From Hermodice carunculata (Eukaryota > Annelida > Polychaeta > Eunicida > Amphinomidae), in NCBI GenBank assembly GCA_964020975.1, contig OZ026623.1:74740785-74804784 (forward strand): 64,000 bases of DNA, in the 5' to 3' direction. The first letter of the stretch is position 1. Each line of letters starts with the position of its first letter. A program made the translations under genes and the position numbers. Shown here one piece after another: positions 12,073-25,123 of the stretch. The notes beneath the pieces are model-generated. The model was given only the letters and a program-made list of their open reading frames with translations. It had not been told where the DNA came from and searched no databases.

Positions 12073-12352
12073 CAGTGCCACAATGACAATAGCCCAATGG
12101 ATCCTCTGCTCCTGGTAGTGGTACACGCTCTCTTAGTCTCCTTGGATCTCTCATCACTTTTGCTGAAACCTCCATACCTTCTTTTGGAAATTTAGGTTCA
12201 CAGTGATGAACAACTTCACGTGCCACTCTCTTGAGCCATTTCTTCTTCTCCTGTTGGCTTCCTGTTGTTGGATATTCAGCTGGGGTGTCTCTCATATCCT
12301 CCATGCCATATGTTTTTGTTACCCACAAGGCGATGTAGGCCTCAGTAGAAAA
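12073..12352 (-). pseudogene. Exon: DUF6589-like block plus first PHD cysteines
   Basis: It starts after CTTTTAG in phase 0, joining the exon at 13264, and stops at CACTG|GTGACT in phase 1. It encodes FSTEAYIALWVTKTYGMEDM, DTPAEYPTTGSQQEKKKW, a basic stretch with REVVHHC, and then DPLGYCHC, the first zinc ligands of the finger completed by the next exon. The frame is open throughout. The join changes the reading from a DUF6589-like segment directly into a PHD finger, so the finger is inserted within that region. Confidence 0.65.
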
Positions 12353-12384
12353 CTAAAAGAGAAGCGATATAGCAAGAATCCTAT

Positions 12385-12562
12385 TACAGTGAAACCTCAT
12401 TATAATGACACCATTTGTCCCCTTAGAAATGTGTCCGATAACTGAATATGTGCGATAAATAAATCAAATCACAAAGAAAATGAACTTTTGCTGTTCAAAA
12501 CTTGTGTCATTATAATGAATATGTTGGATATCTGAGTGTCATTATAATGAGGTTTCACTGTA
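12385..12562. mobile_element. Pogo-like MITE with perfect 27-bp inverted ends
   Basis: The left end TACAGTGAAACCTCATTATA... and the right end ...TATAATGAGGTTTCACTGTA are perfect inverted complements for 27 bases, including TA at each edge. The interior of about 125 bp is AT-rich and has no ORF. CAGT-xxACCTC-xxTATAA ends are typical of pogo/Tigger elements. Identical arms suggest a young, recently mobile copy. It lies just upstream, in transcript sense, of the acceptor of the exon at 12352. Confidence 0.85.
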
Positions 12563-12904
12563 TCATACATGTAATATGTACATGTATGTGTTGGTACTCA
12601 ATGGTGTCTACAGACAGGACAAGGAAGCAAGTAGAAAAAGCAAGCATATAGCCTTCTTATGCAGACTAAACTCTGTGATATTTCAACTCCACCCAGTCGA
12701 CCCCATGACTCTAATTTTTATTTACAGTAATATGACATTGTACTGTTGTGACTTTAACCCTTGATTTATACAACAATCAGAAGGTTGTTCATTATCATCT
12801 GGACCAGTTGTAATCTCTGAACCCTCATACACATTTTAATTTTGTGTATTAACTGCTATGCAAGCAGGTTGAATGCAGGATCTTTTGTTAATTATTTCAC
12901 TGCA

Positions 12905-13082
12905 CAGTGCTACCTGTTAGAGACCGCTTCCAATGAGAGCCCACATATCTTTTTAATACCACAGTCTTAAGACACTGTCCTGTATGTCCCCTATTATTGT
13001 TCCTGTAATGAAAGATCAACTGTTTTGAAAGACCACTTTTAGTCCTGCTCTTGAGTGGTCGCTCAAGACAGGGATCGCTGTA
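12905..13082. mobile_element. MITE, diverged relative of the one at 10349
   Basis: CAGTGCTACCTGT at the left pairs imperfectly with ACAGGGATCGCTGTA at the right (reverse complement TACAGCGATCCCTGT). TA remains on the right side only. The interior resembles the 10349 copy, with CATATCTTTTTAA and GAAAGATCAACTGTTTT. No coding content. Confidence 0.6.
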
Positions 13083-13263
13083 ATTTATTATTTTTGGGTA
13101 CTTTTACTTCGCGCACTAAATGCTAGTATGAATATTATGAAACTAAGTCAAGTGTCAAAATTTCTACAGCCACAATACTGTTTAGAATGCAACTAGATTG
13201 CCTCATTTATTTACATTGTTTTAATTAGAATTCTGCCTAATTGATTGTGCATGTGGATTTTAC

Positions 13264-13415
13264 CTGCAAGAGATCCCATACATGTTGAACATTAGCCTTG
13301 ACTTCTGTTTTCATGGACCTGTGTTTAAATTTGTCCTTGAGATTACAAAGTGTCCCACGTGCTGGAAGGCTGTTGCCATGAAACAATAAGTCGATAGAGA
13401 TAATGTTACATGTCA
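13264..13415 (-). pseudogene. Exon: FHGNSLPARGTL block
   Basis: It encodes SIDLLFHGNSLPARGTLCNL then KDKFKHRSMKTEVKANVQHV and WDLLQ, ending at TTGCAG|GTAAAA in phase 0. The motif is diagnostic for the DUF6589-like family. The upstream boundary is unclear: AG at 13370-13371 would cut into the conserved block, and the AG near 13418 leaves a phase mismatch with the previous exon. A damaged splice site or a missing mini-exon would explain this. Confidence 0.55.
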
Positions 13416-14388
13416 CTCATAGAATATTGGAACTAAAAAACTACTACCGTGGTACATACTGTATGTGGTCACCTTATCTGCAAAGAAAAAGTTGTTACAT
13501 ACTGCAGGTGATAATTGACTTGTGGCAAGTTGACAAAGAATCAAACTCCTGTGCCTAACCAATGTAGCCACAGAATGTAGTGTAGCTGTTTGACAGTGGA
13601 TACATGCATCATGCATGCTGCGTGGGTGGGACTTGGTACCAGAAAGGGTATATAGGTGCCCTCGGTGGCTTGGACTATATGTTCGATATGCCTTTTGGGG
13701 GGGATAAAGAGGGAGTCAAAACTGACCTACATCTAAACAAAAATGGTGATCTGTCTCACTTTTGAAAAAAAGAGGGTCAATATTCACACCTTACATCAAT
13801 AAATGAGGGGTCAAAACTGCATAGTCGGTGCAAAAAAGGGGTCATTTCTGCAGCACCTCCCAGTATACAGGAAGTACCCTCTCCATGCCCTGCATACAGC
13901 TACCAGTGTACATATATTGTATGTGCTTGCATTTATGCGGCATGTTTTTCAGAGCTTGTGCTTCAAAACCAACTTTAAGTCAGAAATGGAAGGTTAAATG
14001 CCTTAATTGCCTCATAAAAGTAATAAAAAAAACATGTATGAGAATATTATACATGTCCGGATAATCCACCAATATAATTTGTGTTCCTGTAATTTCAGAA
14101 TGTAAAGATTACCCTTCTTTCATTCTTTACAGTACATGACCTTCTTCCTTTTCCCATTTTAAAAAATTGCTTCTTTTTGACTTATTACATGTATAATTAT
14201 CAATCTTGATATATCACTTGTTGGTTTTGCATTTTGTTACGAACTTTACATTTATTTGACAGGTAACCATACAGTTGCACCCCCTTGTGACCACCTCTTT
14301 TATATTAATGTTGATGTATTGATGCCTTAACAAGAATAAACTCTCATTCATTCATATACATGAAGTTATAGTCACCATATATACATAC

Positions 14389-14607
14389 CTGTAAAAGGAG
14401 CATTTCTTTGTGAAACTCTTGAGGGCTTTCTACAAGAAGTTTGAGACCCTTCAGTCTTTGCCCAGCATTTGAACGTCCTCTTTTAGCATGAATCATACGC
14501 TCTACACTAGGAAGGGGTCCCTCAGGCACATAATGGCACAGATATTCCAAAACAGCTATGGTGCCATCGGTTGAAGAGGGGTTTGCATCTATCACTCCAA
14601 GGTTTAC
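14389..14607 (-). pseudogene. Exon: ESPQEFHKEM block
   Basis: It lies between TGTGGTAG and TTACAG|GTATGT, is open over 73 codons and has phase 0 at both ends. It reads VNLGVIDANPSSTDGTIAV, then LEYLCHYVPEGP, and ends KLLVESPQEFHKEMLLLQ. This is the metal-binding or catalytic-looking FH region of the family in other genomes, whose biochemical role I do not know. Confidence 0.65.
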
Positions 14608-15222
14608 CTACCACATTAAAAACAAAAAATATGAGAATTATCAAATATACCGAGTCATAAGAGGTGCCACATAGATTTGTTTTAAATGCTGGTACAGTGT
14701 AATACAATTTCCTGTAAATCATCTCATGTTTAGTAAGTCTTCATTGACAGTTAATGACAACAAGATATCACACTTTCCAAATGATGGTTTCCAAGGGAAA
14801 ATTTAATTCCAGTTATTAGCATTCCAAGCAAATATTGGTTAGGAAAAACCATGTTACTTTGACAAAACATACATGAGACTATCTTCAATTTGAAACAAAT
14901 GAACCTGACTGCATATTAACGTTGAAGGCTGTCATCATTGGTGAGCCTAAAGACATCTCAAATGAGTAAATACCAAAAACAAATCATCATTCATGGTCAG
15001 TACCTTCTTTAAATTATAAGTTTTATTTCAATGAAAATATTCAGTATTCAATCATTGAAATTAAACTAATTTAATTTTAACAGTTATTAAAATCGGCTGA
15101 TCCTATGGTTCAGATATGAACAAATATACAATCAAACAGAAAAAAAAAATACTTCCCACTTCACTTTGCATTTTCATTTTAGTGCTGTTCTCGTGGCTTA
15201 TGTGTCAAACAACACTTTTTAC

Positions 15223-15576
15223 AAGATCTCCTTCTTGGACAGTGAATATGTCAACAAGGATTGGTCCCACAATAATTGCTGCTCTTTGAACTCTCCTGTG
15301 GTGGTCAGTGACTGATGGCAAAATGGCAGAAGTGGGAAGCTGGCTGGCTGGTTGTGTATCATCTTCCTTCAAACCTAAAGTGCTGACCCTGTTTTGTGTT
15401 GCAAAGGACATGGCCAGCATAACAAACGGGTTTGCTGATGTTGATGTTTGGTGCTTCGTATGCCCCAAGACTTGAATATTGTCCCAGCATAAACCGTACC
15501 CTGCCTGCATTGTGACAGTTTCGTCAAGTGCCAGCTGTCTTCTTCCTCTTCTTCCTGTTTGTACTTCTCTGTCAGA
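15223..15576 (-). pseudogene. Exon: CWDNIQ block
   Basis: The acceptor is TTCTTTAAAG and the donor GATCTT|GTAAAA (weak). It has 118 open codons in phase 0. After a basic start (GRRGRRQLALDE) it reads CWDNIQVLGHTKHQTSTSAN, then a hydrophobic FVMLAMSFATQNRV helix. A WDN motif followed by H and Q is among the most conserved parts of DUF6589-like proteins. Confidence 0.65.
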
Positions 15577-16014
15577 CTTTAAAGAAAACTGTCATTACAT
15601 TTCCAGTCAATAAAGATTTGTTTTTACATTTCCATCTCTCATTTTGACATGTATAAGTCTAATTTGCTGTTTCTAACATTATTTCAAATTGGCAGATATA
15701 TGTGACCCTTGATCATCTACTAAAAATAAAATGGTGTACCATCTGTATGATAAGCTACTGAATATTTGGATCAAAATTTGACCATAAGTCTTTGCATGCA
15801 TCAGTTTGTGTTTTTAACAGTCTGGTTCACTTTGTAATTTGTGACCGTGCGATTTATACTCAGACGACACCACATAACTGGATATGGTTTATGTTAATAA
15901 AACTTCACCTTGATATGCGGAGGTTTGTTGTTAAGGGGAAGGGTTAACATTTCAGTACCACTAGTGAGTTTAGGCTACTGCATATTTGCCACCCGATTAC
16001 ATGAAGCACAAGGC

Positions 16015-16520
16015 CATCATCTCCCAGCTGATCTATAACCTGTTGCATCTCAAAAATTTCCTTCAAATTTGTCACATTAAAAAAAACTGACTTTTTAAAT
16101 GGACCATTTCAGTCATGAATTTAACGGAACTGTAACCATAAAAAAGTAATAGTGACCCAGAAATCTAATCAGCTAATTTGTCTTATAACACATCTTTGTA
16201 CCAAATTTGAACAGAATCCATCCAGGCAATTTGAAGGTATAGCATGCAGTACCAAAGTCAAATTAATGGTACATATGTAACTGTCACCATAAAATAGGTC
16301 ACAATGACCATAGAATTGAATCAGCTAATTTTTGTCTTACAATGCACTTCTGTACCACACTTGAGAAAAATCCATCCGTTTTCTGATACTGTATTAACAA
16401 AGTTCAGATAAAGTAGGCCCTGCATCCCATAAATAGGCCACAGTGCTATAAAAATCTTTTCATGTGTTCTTTGTCTGATAATACACCTCTGTAATAAATT
16501 TGAAAAAAAAGTCACTTCAG
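16015..16520. repeat. Tandem repeat, period about 152 bp (about 3 units)
   Basis: AGCTAATTTGTCTTA at 16171 recurs as AGCTAATTTTTGTCTTA at 16323 and, more diverged, as TTCTTTGTCTGATAATACACC near 16473. Each is followed by TGTACCA/TGTAATA and TTGA(A/G)xAxAATCCATCC-like sequence. It sits in an intron of the minus-strand gene. Confidence 0.65.
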
Positions 16521-16659
16521 GTCCATTGAAGATCCATGTATCGCATAAAAAAGTCTCGGGAGGGATACAGAGTGATGGAACACTCAGAAACATACTGCCC
16601 CCTCCTCCCCTTACATGGGGGGAGGCATAAAAATAACTAAGGCACATGGCATTATTTAC

Positions 16660-16754
16660 CTCTATTGCTCTTTTCCATGCCTTAATCTTCCTGTCAAATT
16701 CCATTGCCAAAGAATCCACATGACCTCTGACTGCATTGGCACCTTGGGTCACTC
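16660..16754 (-). pseudogene. Short exon: HVDSLAMEFDRKIKAWKRAIE
   Basis: 95 bases between TTTTTGCAG and GAG|GTAAAT. The acceptor phase completes a glycine codon with the preceding exon (ATG G|GA GTG), giving NHMGVTQGANAVRGHVDSLA across the join. The clean phases on both sides support a real exon structure. Confidence 0.6.
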
Positions 16755-16923
16755 CTGCAAAAATATATACTTGTACATACTTACATGGAAGAAAGAGAAC
16801 TATGAAATCAGTACCCTGTATTTTCATAAATTCAAAATATTGTCTTGTATCTAAAATATATGTTACATAATGGAATATGAATTAATAATCTTATTAATAA
16901 GCCATCAAACTGGTAGACCTATA

Positions 16924-16925
<2 letters not shown>

Positions 16926-17014
<89 letters not shown>

Positions 17015-17031
17015 TATATACATATATATAT
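16926..17031. repeat. (AT)n microsatellite
   Basis: About 85 bases of pure AT followed by AT/AC variants. Intronic. Confidence 0.95.
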
Positions 17032-17426
17032 TTGTGACTCGTTATCGACAATTTAATTTTTTGTAAACTGTGAATTCAGATACTTAAGAGTCGTTGAAAT
17101 TAATGAAACCAACAAATCTCCATCACCTGAAAATATTACATGTACATCTGCATTTATTATCATGTCCTGAAACAACTTTTAGTCATGAAATGGTAATCGT
17201 CTTTTCAAAAATTATGACCTGTGAATATTGCACTTTAATTTATCATGAAGTGTGAATGCTTTTTTTTCATGAAGTATGAAAAAGACCTCACCCCCCCCCC
17301 ATAAGTGTTGTAAAGTGTGGTTTTTCTCTCTCTTCGTGTTTGCCATAAATATATCTTCAATGAGCATAAAAAATTTACAGAACCATGCAAAAATTTGCAC
17401 ACAAGTTACAGTCATTAGATTATTAC

Positions 17427-17602
17427 CCATGTGGTTCAATGTTGCAAATATCTTCTGGGGACAGCCTTGCCTCCACATTTCTTCCCCTAGAGCCATCTGA
17501 ATGAATTTGTCCACCTGTGGCCTATTTGCGAAGTGTAGGATGGACAACAAACCTCCAACCCGCCGGTCTAGGTACTCTTGTTTCTCGTCCCTTCTAAGTT
17601 CC
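17427..17602 (-). pseudogene. Exon: LLSILHFANRPQ block
   Basis: The acceptor is AATTTACAG and the donor ACATGG|GTAATA. It encodes ELRRDEKQEYLDRRVGGLL, SILHFANRPQVDKF and GCPQKIFATLNHMG, open throughout. The family has a comparable segment (loss of neighbours in number, a cysteine-tryptophan-rich helix, then LxxLG) before the WDN block. Confidence 0.6.
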
Positions 17603-17971
17603 CTGTAAATTGTACAAAATGATTATACAGTGGTATTAAAAAGGTATCTATTACCTCATTGGAGGATATTTCAAGTCATGTACCAATGTAATAACAAATG
17701 CAATATACTTGACTCCACACAGATCAAGATATATGTATAATATCCATCCACCGTGCAACCTAATGGTAAAGCAAGAAACTCCAGTTCCTATGGTGAGAAT
17801 AAATTTACTGTATAAAAGAGCTATAGTTTACTTATTGTTCATTTTTATCTCACATTTAAGAAACCTGTTTTTAATTCATTTTGTCAAAAGTTTTACATGT
17901 GTTTTCTGTAATATCAAGCCAAGCATACACGTATGACCAGTGGCATCTGTAATATTGTTGCCTTTTCTGAC

Positions 17972-18158
17972 CTTGTCGTCCCTTTGAAAAGCCAGACTTA
18001 AGAGATTTTAGGGTAGATAGTGCTGAAGCAGGGCACCTAAGCAATGTTGGGGTATTCTCCTCAGTCTCAACCACAACAGTGCCCCATGAAAAGTTCCCCA
18101 GGTTTTCAAGGGTCAATGGCTGTCTCATGATACTGTCCTTCTTTGTGCTCTCATGCAT
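17972..18158 (-). pseudogene. Exon: NFSWGTVVVE block
   Basis: It begins after a strong polypyrimidine acceptor (TTTTTTTCACAG). It reads LTLENLGNFSWGTVVVETEE, then a Ser/Lys-rich stretch ending SKGRQG. I place the donor at CAAG|GTCAGA, but that phase does not fit the exon at 17602, so either another donor is used or an exon between them is lost. Confidence 0.5.
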
Positions 18159-18229
18159 CTGTGAAAAAAAATTAAACTACGTTGAAAAGAAGATGCTATA
18201 CTTTGCCATTGTTCAAAATTATCTAAATT

Positions 18230-18690
18230 TGGGGTATTAGCCTAATTTGTATAAATAAAAATGCTACAACTTTGGTTTTTGCATCATTGGACGTGGATAT
18301 GTCACAACTTATAAACTTCAGTTTGAATGACTCCACTACCTACAGTAGTTTTGAAGCTTTTCAAAAGATTTTAATTATGTGTATTTGCCTAATTTGCAGG
18401 AAATAAAATTCTACAACTTTGATTCATGCTTCATGGGATGGGGCGTTGCCACAAACCTATATATTGAAGTTAGAATGGCAGCTCTATCTATACTAGTTTT
18501 GGAGATATTCAACTTTTAAATTTTTCAGTGCCCCCTTATTAGCATTATTTGAAATTTGACACTTTCCATTTACTGTCCGTAAAATTGGCAGGTGTCACAA
18601 ACCTATATGTACATTGAAATTTTATGTCTATCTGCAATAGTTTTGTCGATACAGAGCTGATAAAATTTTAATTGCCCTTAATTTGCATAA
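18230..18690. repeat. Tandem repeat, period 142-147 bp (about 3 units)
   Basis: CCTAATTTGTA at 18241, CCTAATTTGCA at 18388, CCTTATTAGCA at 18534 and CCTTAATTTGCA at 18676 mark four unit edges. Inside the units CTACAACTTTG and (G/C)CACAA(A/C)(C/T)TATA...TTGAA/TTCAG recur. Intronic and diverged. Confidence 0.7.
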
Positions 18691-18780
18691 TTCTAAACAT
18701 CATCACTATCCCAAACAATCTGCACAGTTTCACAGGCAGGGCAGTCACCCTGGGAAATTTGATTGTTTTATGGAATAACA

Positions 18781-19557
<777 letters not shown>

Positions 19558-20915
19558 AATGTAGCACTACTGTGAAATAAAGTTTATTTACAGAATATAC
19601 CAAAATTTGTGCTAAAGGTCAATGTTAAAGGATCAATGCTTAAGTACAATATTTGTTAGAATCTTATCTAGAGGACAATGATGACATTTGCAATAAATGT
19701 TCATAAAAAATTGTTAACCAGGCTAAAACTGTCACAATCTTCCTATTTTTTTTATATGTATATAAACATAAGAAAGAAAGAGGGGAAGGGGGGAGAAAGA
19801 GACTCTGTGTGTGTGCCCAGTCATCACCTCTTTCAATTTTTTATAGGAGAATAATTCATCACATGTAGGTGACTATTCAACGTGATGCTGTTGTTGCCTG
19901 TTTGGCAGGCCTATGGCCCTTGACAATTGGTCCGGGAGGGACCCTGGGCCACCAGCCACATACAAAAATGGCCTGACAGTTTATGAGGAAGCAGGAAATG
20001 CTGCTGTGACCACTCAAGGAGGCTACATCCACAGTAAGCCTCTCCCCTCTGCCTCAACACACACAGCTGTGCAAACATGTATGTCCAGTACTGAGGCAGT
20101 GAGTGACCCCATGGGGCTTAATTGTCTGCCTGTCCACCGCCCCATTCTACCAGCCTCAGTTGAGCTCTGAGACAGGCTTGCATATATTGTTCAGTACACC
20201 ATGTCTAAAACCTGTCTTCAGTAAGTCAGCACTGGGCAGAACTATTTTGCAGCCATGCTGAACCCAACATGTATCTCCCTTAACAGGGTTTGCATGGTGA
20301 TTATGAGTTTTTTTACATAAAAAGTTTTGAGTGATGGTTATTCCATAAAATACTTCAACATGCGAATTTGACTTGATATGATATAATTCATTATTACATT
20401 CTAAATTATTTTGTGTCATTGTAACAAATAAATTTATATTCGACACATTGCCCCCCCCCCCCCTCCCCTTTGCACAAGCATATATTCAGACTATTCACAT
20501 GACATAAAAGCTTGAAATTTGCCACATTTACTTACACCTGCCAAAAATATTGATCATAAATGATGAGACAATAGTCTTGTCACATATCATGTAACTAAAC
20601 TTAGTTTTCCTTGCATGACAAAATGTAGATCTTTGTTAATAGTGAGAGAATCTGATACAAATATTATATGAGTGCCCAGGTTGGACAAACCATATTTTTT
20701 CAATATATGAAAAAGCAACAATTGTTTTTACTTTTACAGATAAAGCATGATAATAACCCCCATCACGCCACATACAATGACGTACATTGTGGAGCTTTAC
20801 AAGTATTGCACTCGCTTAAATTTGCATTTGTGTGGCTCAGGCTACCACTCTAACATTCTGTTGAACGTGGACATGGGCCTGACGGCCTGCAAAAGGAATT
20901 TTTAGAAAAACAAAA
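19558..20915. repeat. Interspersed repeat, copy B (fullest, about 1.35 kb)
   Basis: Its left part (TGAAATAAAGTTTATTTACA, then GCTAAAGGTCAATGTTAAAG) matches 52825 onward. The middle matches copy A. The right part (ACATACAATGACGTACATTG, then CTAACATTCTGTTGAACGTGG) matches 54810-54920. An AG-rich segment at 19775-19805 corresponds to the expanded (AG)n of copies A and C. It is non-coding, and its class is unknown to me: no target duplication or terminal inverted repeat was evident. Confidence 0.8.
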
Positions 20916-21222
20916 TGTCTGGGTTGGTACCCAGACATAACAAATAATTCACCATTACCTGAAAATATTACATGTACACCTGCATTTATCATTAAAAGGT
21001 GAAATAAGACCATGTTTGTTTATTTTATTTTCACAAAAGAAATCAGTTACCACTATTTTACAGTCTACAGAATTTCACTTTTCCTTTAGAATTTTCACAC
21101 ACACATGCACATGGTGTAATTTACTGTAAATGCCCGTTGGAGTTTTAGCTCAACAATTGATGCATATTGAGCATTTATAATTAATTATAAAGATAACCAA
21201 AAAATTACCCCTTTTTACTAAC

Positions 21223-21667
21223 CTCATGTTTAATCAATTCCTCCGTAACTGCCCAAAACGCCTCCTTGGCTGCCTCAGACTCTTGTATAAGTGTAGAAAA
21301 GGCAAGACGATATTTAGACTGGTGAAAAAAAGGCAACAGCCTTGTCCTTCGGGGAAATATTCGATTCTTCAGGCTTTGAACTTCGAATTGATTTGACAAC
21401 TGGGGTCAAAAATGTTTTCCCTGGAGATCCTCGATCGGACCATTTTCTCTTCTTTTTTTTTATGGAGTGTCCATTGTCTTCTGTCTTAATTCATGTCTAC
21501 ATTTGCCACATATGAATTGACTCTTGAAAAAAGACCTGGGTGACAGTTTCCCTAGAAAAACTTTCCCAAAAGTCCTGGGGGGAAGTGAGTGACGTTACAG
21601 AATATCTTTTGTAACCACCGGTCTTTTTCTGGAGTTCTTCCCCACAGTTAATACACACACACTCCAT
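21223..21667 (-). pseudogene. First exon: zinc-ribbon N-terminus, frameshifted
   Basis: The ATG at 21667 opens MECVCINCGEELQKKTGG, a CxxC pair. The partner pair is in a second frame as FICGKCRHEL, followed by LRQKTMDTP. After an A9 run a third frame gives RKWSDRGSPGKTFLTPVVK. The last part, KYRLAFSTLIQESEAAKEAF and WAVTEELIKHE, ends at GAG|GTTAGT. There are thus about three frame changes, two of them next to A or T homopolymers. The four cysteines make a plausible zinc ribbon, as in other DUF6589-like proteins. Homopolymer sequencing error is a real alternative for this exon. Confidence 0.6.
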
Positions 21668-24600
21668 TTTGACGCTTTGTCTTTGAATACTTATATTCTT
21701 AACACCTTGTGTCCACCGTCCACTTTCTTTGCTCTATTTACAACTTCTATTTACAACTATAACTTCTATTTACAACTATTATATTCTATTCTAAATGTCT
21801 TTATCAATAAATATAGATTTCTTAGGTGATCATTTTCACTCCTTGTCCTCGTCAGTCTTCAGCAAATTCTATGCGTATGTTTACCAAGATAAAATACCAG
21901 AAATGCGCTGCACCGTGCTCGTCTCAGCAAACTGCAACTTTTTTGTTCAACTTCGTTGTGCCACGCCTCTCACATGCGTGTTTGTTGATCTTCGCCGCTT
22001 TCCGGTCGCGCATGCACAGACGAGTACCTAGTCAACCGTCATGGTGGCCAAAACAGACGAATTCTGAAGTTAGCGTGTTAATGGGTGAAAATCGCATATT
22101 AAATTGCTCTAGCATATCCGATTATATAGCGCCCGACGCGCCACGACCCTAAGGAATAAAACGGTGGGTTGATTTCGTTTGGGTCTGCCGTATTAAGGGA
22201 GATATCTCGGTTAGAAGGGTCAATTACCTGGCTGAAGTGGAGTCGAGTTGGGACCCACCCGCAAGCTTGACAGAGCGTGGGGAGGTTCCTGGGGCTAGCA
22301 GGGAACATACAAAGCGGCAAAGGTTTTAACTCAAATTTTGTCGAAGCATCAAGTGCAACCTCGCGATGTGCTACATTTAAGCTATCTAAATACGTATAGA
22401 GGAGATCACCTCCAACCTAAAGGGATGTAATTCCTGGGGTCACTTTCTGTCAAGTTTCTTCAAACGGTCATGCCATCTCGTTTCTGAGTTCTAGACAATC
22501 TTTAGTATTTCAGTGAAGGGTGTAGCGTAATACATATAGTTACTCGAACGACTTCAACAAAAATTACTGTCACTGTCACTGACACTACATTATTTTTTAA
22601 AGTAACCCTATAACATTTTTTCCATTTGGAGGTGGTATGGATATGACAAAAGTGAAAATAAGATATCGACATTTTTTTTGTATATGAACCAAACCTATTT
22701 GTCACTTTTCTTATTGAAATTAATGTTAAAGTATCATATATATCTGGTGTATTTCTGTACATAATGTTTGTGTCCAACTGCCTGTAATCGTGTCCTGGTA
22801 TTGCTTATGGTTCCCTGGGTAATGTCAAAGCATTCTTAGAAGCTTTTTGATCATGCATGGCCATGCACATTGCGGTATAAGTAATATAATGAATTATGAG
22901 ATCGAAACGATTGAAGTTATAGCACAATTCTGCATGTGGTATATGTTTCAAGAATACGACAGTTGCAAAACCTACGGGTTTTGGTGTTCCAACCTGTACA
23001 TTATAAGAGTGGGCATTTAAAAAAAAAAAATTCTGCAAGGCAGTAAAAATGTGAAATAGGCAGATTTAAATGTCTTGAATCCCTTTGTAAGGAGAGAAAT
23101 GTGGTTTTTAATTATGTATTTCCGATTTTAACACTTTAAAGATAAACATAGTACAAGCTATTTGTTAATTTTTTTCATTACTTATGCTTTTCCATTTGGT
23201 GTTAAAACTGCATATAATCTGTACTATGGTATTATTTACACTTTCGTTTGATCTGCTTCGATGTCGCCACGATTGGCTTATTTAAGCAGTGCCAGATGTG
23301 CAACATTGAGGCCGGACCAAAGTAATAAAACCTTAGGTTTTTGGGCTTCGGTTTGCCTGACAATTTCCTGAAGGTGCTGCAATACCTGAGCAAATTGATA
23401 CTCGAAATACACTTCCATTGAATTCTACCAATTATAAACTTAAGCATCACTTCATCTCTTGCGAACTGGTCTGTCCACACTGTCCAAAGTACATTATAAG
23501 CTTATTCTACAAGGCTGATTCAAAGACCCGTTCTTTCTCTTTTTGCACAATTTCGAAGTTAATACTAAAAAATAAGTAGATTTGAGCAATTTAGATGTAC
23601 AGCTGTAAGTGTGTTCTTTCCAAAAACAAAATAAAAATTAAACCAGCTACGCTGAGCTGTTTGACTTTCCAAACTACCATCCCTATGACCTTATTATATT
23701 TGCATTACACCATGAGGTAAATGTGTCTTGACTAATGCAAGCTAAGTTTTAAGGTGGTTTTATCTTTGGCTTGTTTGTTTATATTGCATGTCTTGGTTAT
23801 ATTTTGTGTCCCATTGGATATTATATGGGTTACAATTACTGCCAAATGTTGATATCTATCGTAACATTTGTCAATTTAATATTTATAAATAAAATATATG
23901 TTTGCGTCCAGGAAAGTGGCAATTAAGGGTAAGCATATGGCCTGTCCTGTGTGGTCTTTCGGGGATACAGTGTACACAGAAATGCAGCCCTTTTTGTTTT
24001 CCTGACAGCCACAGTAACTCGGCCAACATATGCGAAAGGTTGTGGACTGGTCCTTGGACCCGACATGTATTAATATCCAAGTACAAAGATCCCAGCTGAT
24101 GATCTGTGTATTTCGATTACCCGCCATTTGTTGTAATATTCAGGGTGCCATACATATTTCTTTTGTGTTTTTTAATGCACCTGAATTAAGACATTGAGAC
24201 TTTTTCCTAAGGGCTGTTTTTTTTTACAACACCATTCATTTATTTAAAATATGTCCCAATTTTGTCAAACAAACAAAAAAAAAAATCAAAACAAAAAACC
24301 AAAAAACAAAAAACAAAAAAAACAAAAAAACAAAAAAACAAAAAACAAAAAAAAAAAAAAAAAACAAAAACAAAAACAAAACAAAACACCCCCCAAACAA
24401 CTTATAATTAACCCCCGATTAGTGGGAGTAGATTTGCAAAGAAATGTACATGGATGGAAGTTGATACATGAAAGAATGTATAAATTCGTTTATCAGTACT
24501 TTTTACCTTATTTTCCCTTACTTTTACTTGCTTGATAATTTTGTCATAAATGTGTGCCAGCACCTTACAGTAACAATTGGTGCTTTGATCACCTGGCTGT

Positions 24601-25100
24601 AAAAGGGGTGCATTTCAGATAACATTAAGCCTCGGCCTGACACAGTATAAAAATGACAATCAGTTCTCAAATTAAATTAAATGCTATACATCTACATCAT
24701 ATGCTTATATTACACTCAGAGGGTGTAAAGATCATGTTGATATGGCTTGGCATTATTTTTATCTTGAACCTATGGTATAACAGTGTCATGGTACTTTGAT
24801 CCCATGAGATATTACACTATTACACTATTTCCCGAAATGCAAATGTGAATGAAAGTTAGGGCTTAGAAATGCATACATTATGTAACTGCCACCGCCAAGA
24901 AATATATTTATTATGTATATCACCAAATTGTTCCTGTTTTGTATAAACAAGCTGTGCCCTAACCAGATAACATTAGAGCTGTGTCTTTGAGCAATGAATG
25001 TATATATGTATATTAAGTTAATTTTAGACATGAGAGTAATTCACAACAAGCCTTTTATAATTTGCAGATAAGAAACAATAGAACAATAACATGCTTTCTG
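21668..25100. other. No gene recognised; possible upstream region
   Basis: It lies upstream of the minus-strand gene. The segment at 21950-22330 is more GC- and CpG-rich than its surroundings and could be a promoter region, but I see no definite element. The 24250-24400 stretch is a long A-rich simple sequence with scattered C. Small ORFs on both strands lack motifs. Confidence 0.45.
24270..24392. repeat. A-rich low-complexity tract (CAAAAA)n
   Basis: Poly-A broken by single C residues over about 120 bases. Its lysine/asparagine-rich ORF is an artefact of composition. Confidence 0.9.
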
Positions 25101-25123
25101 AGGATGTTAGCATATTTCTCATT

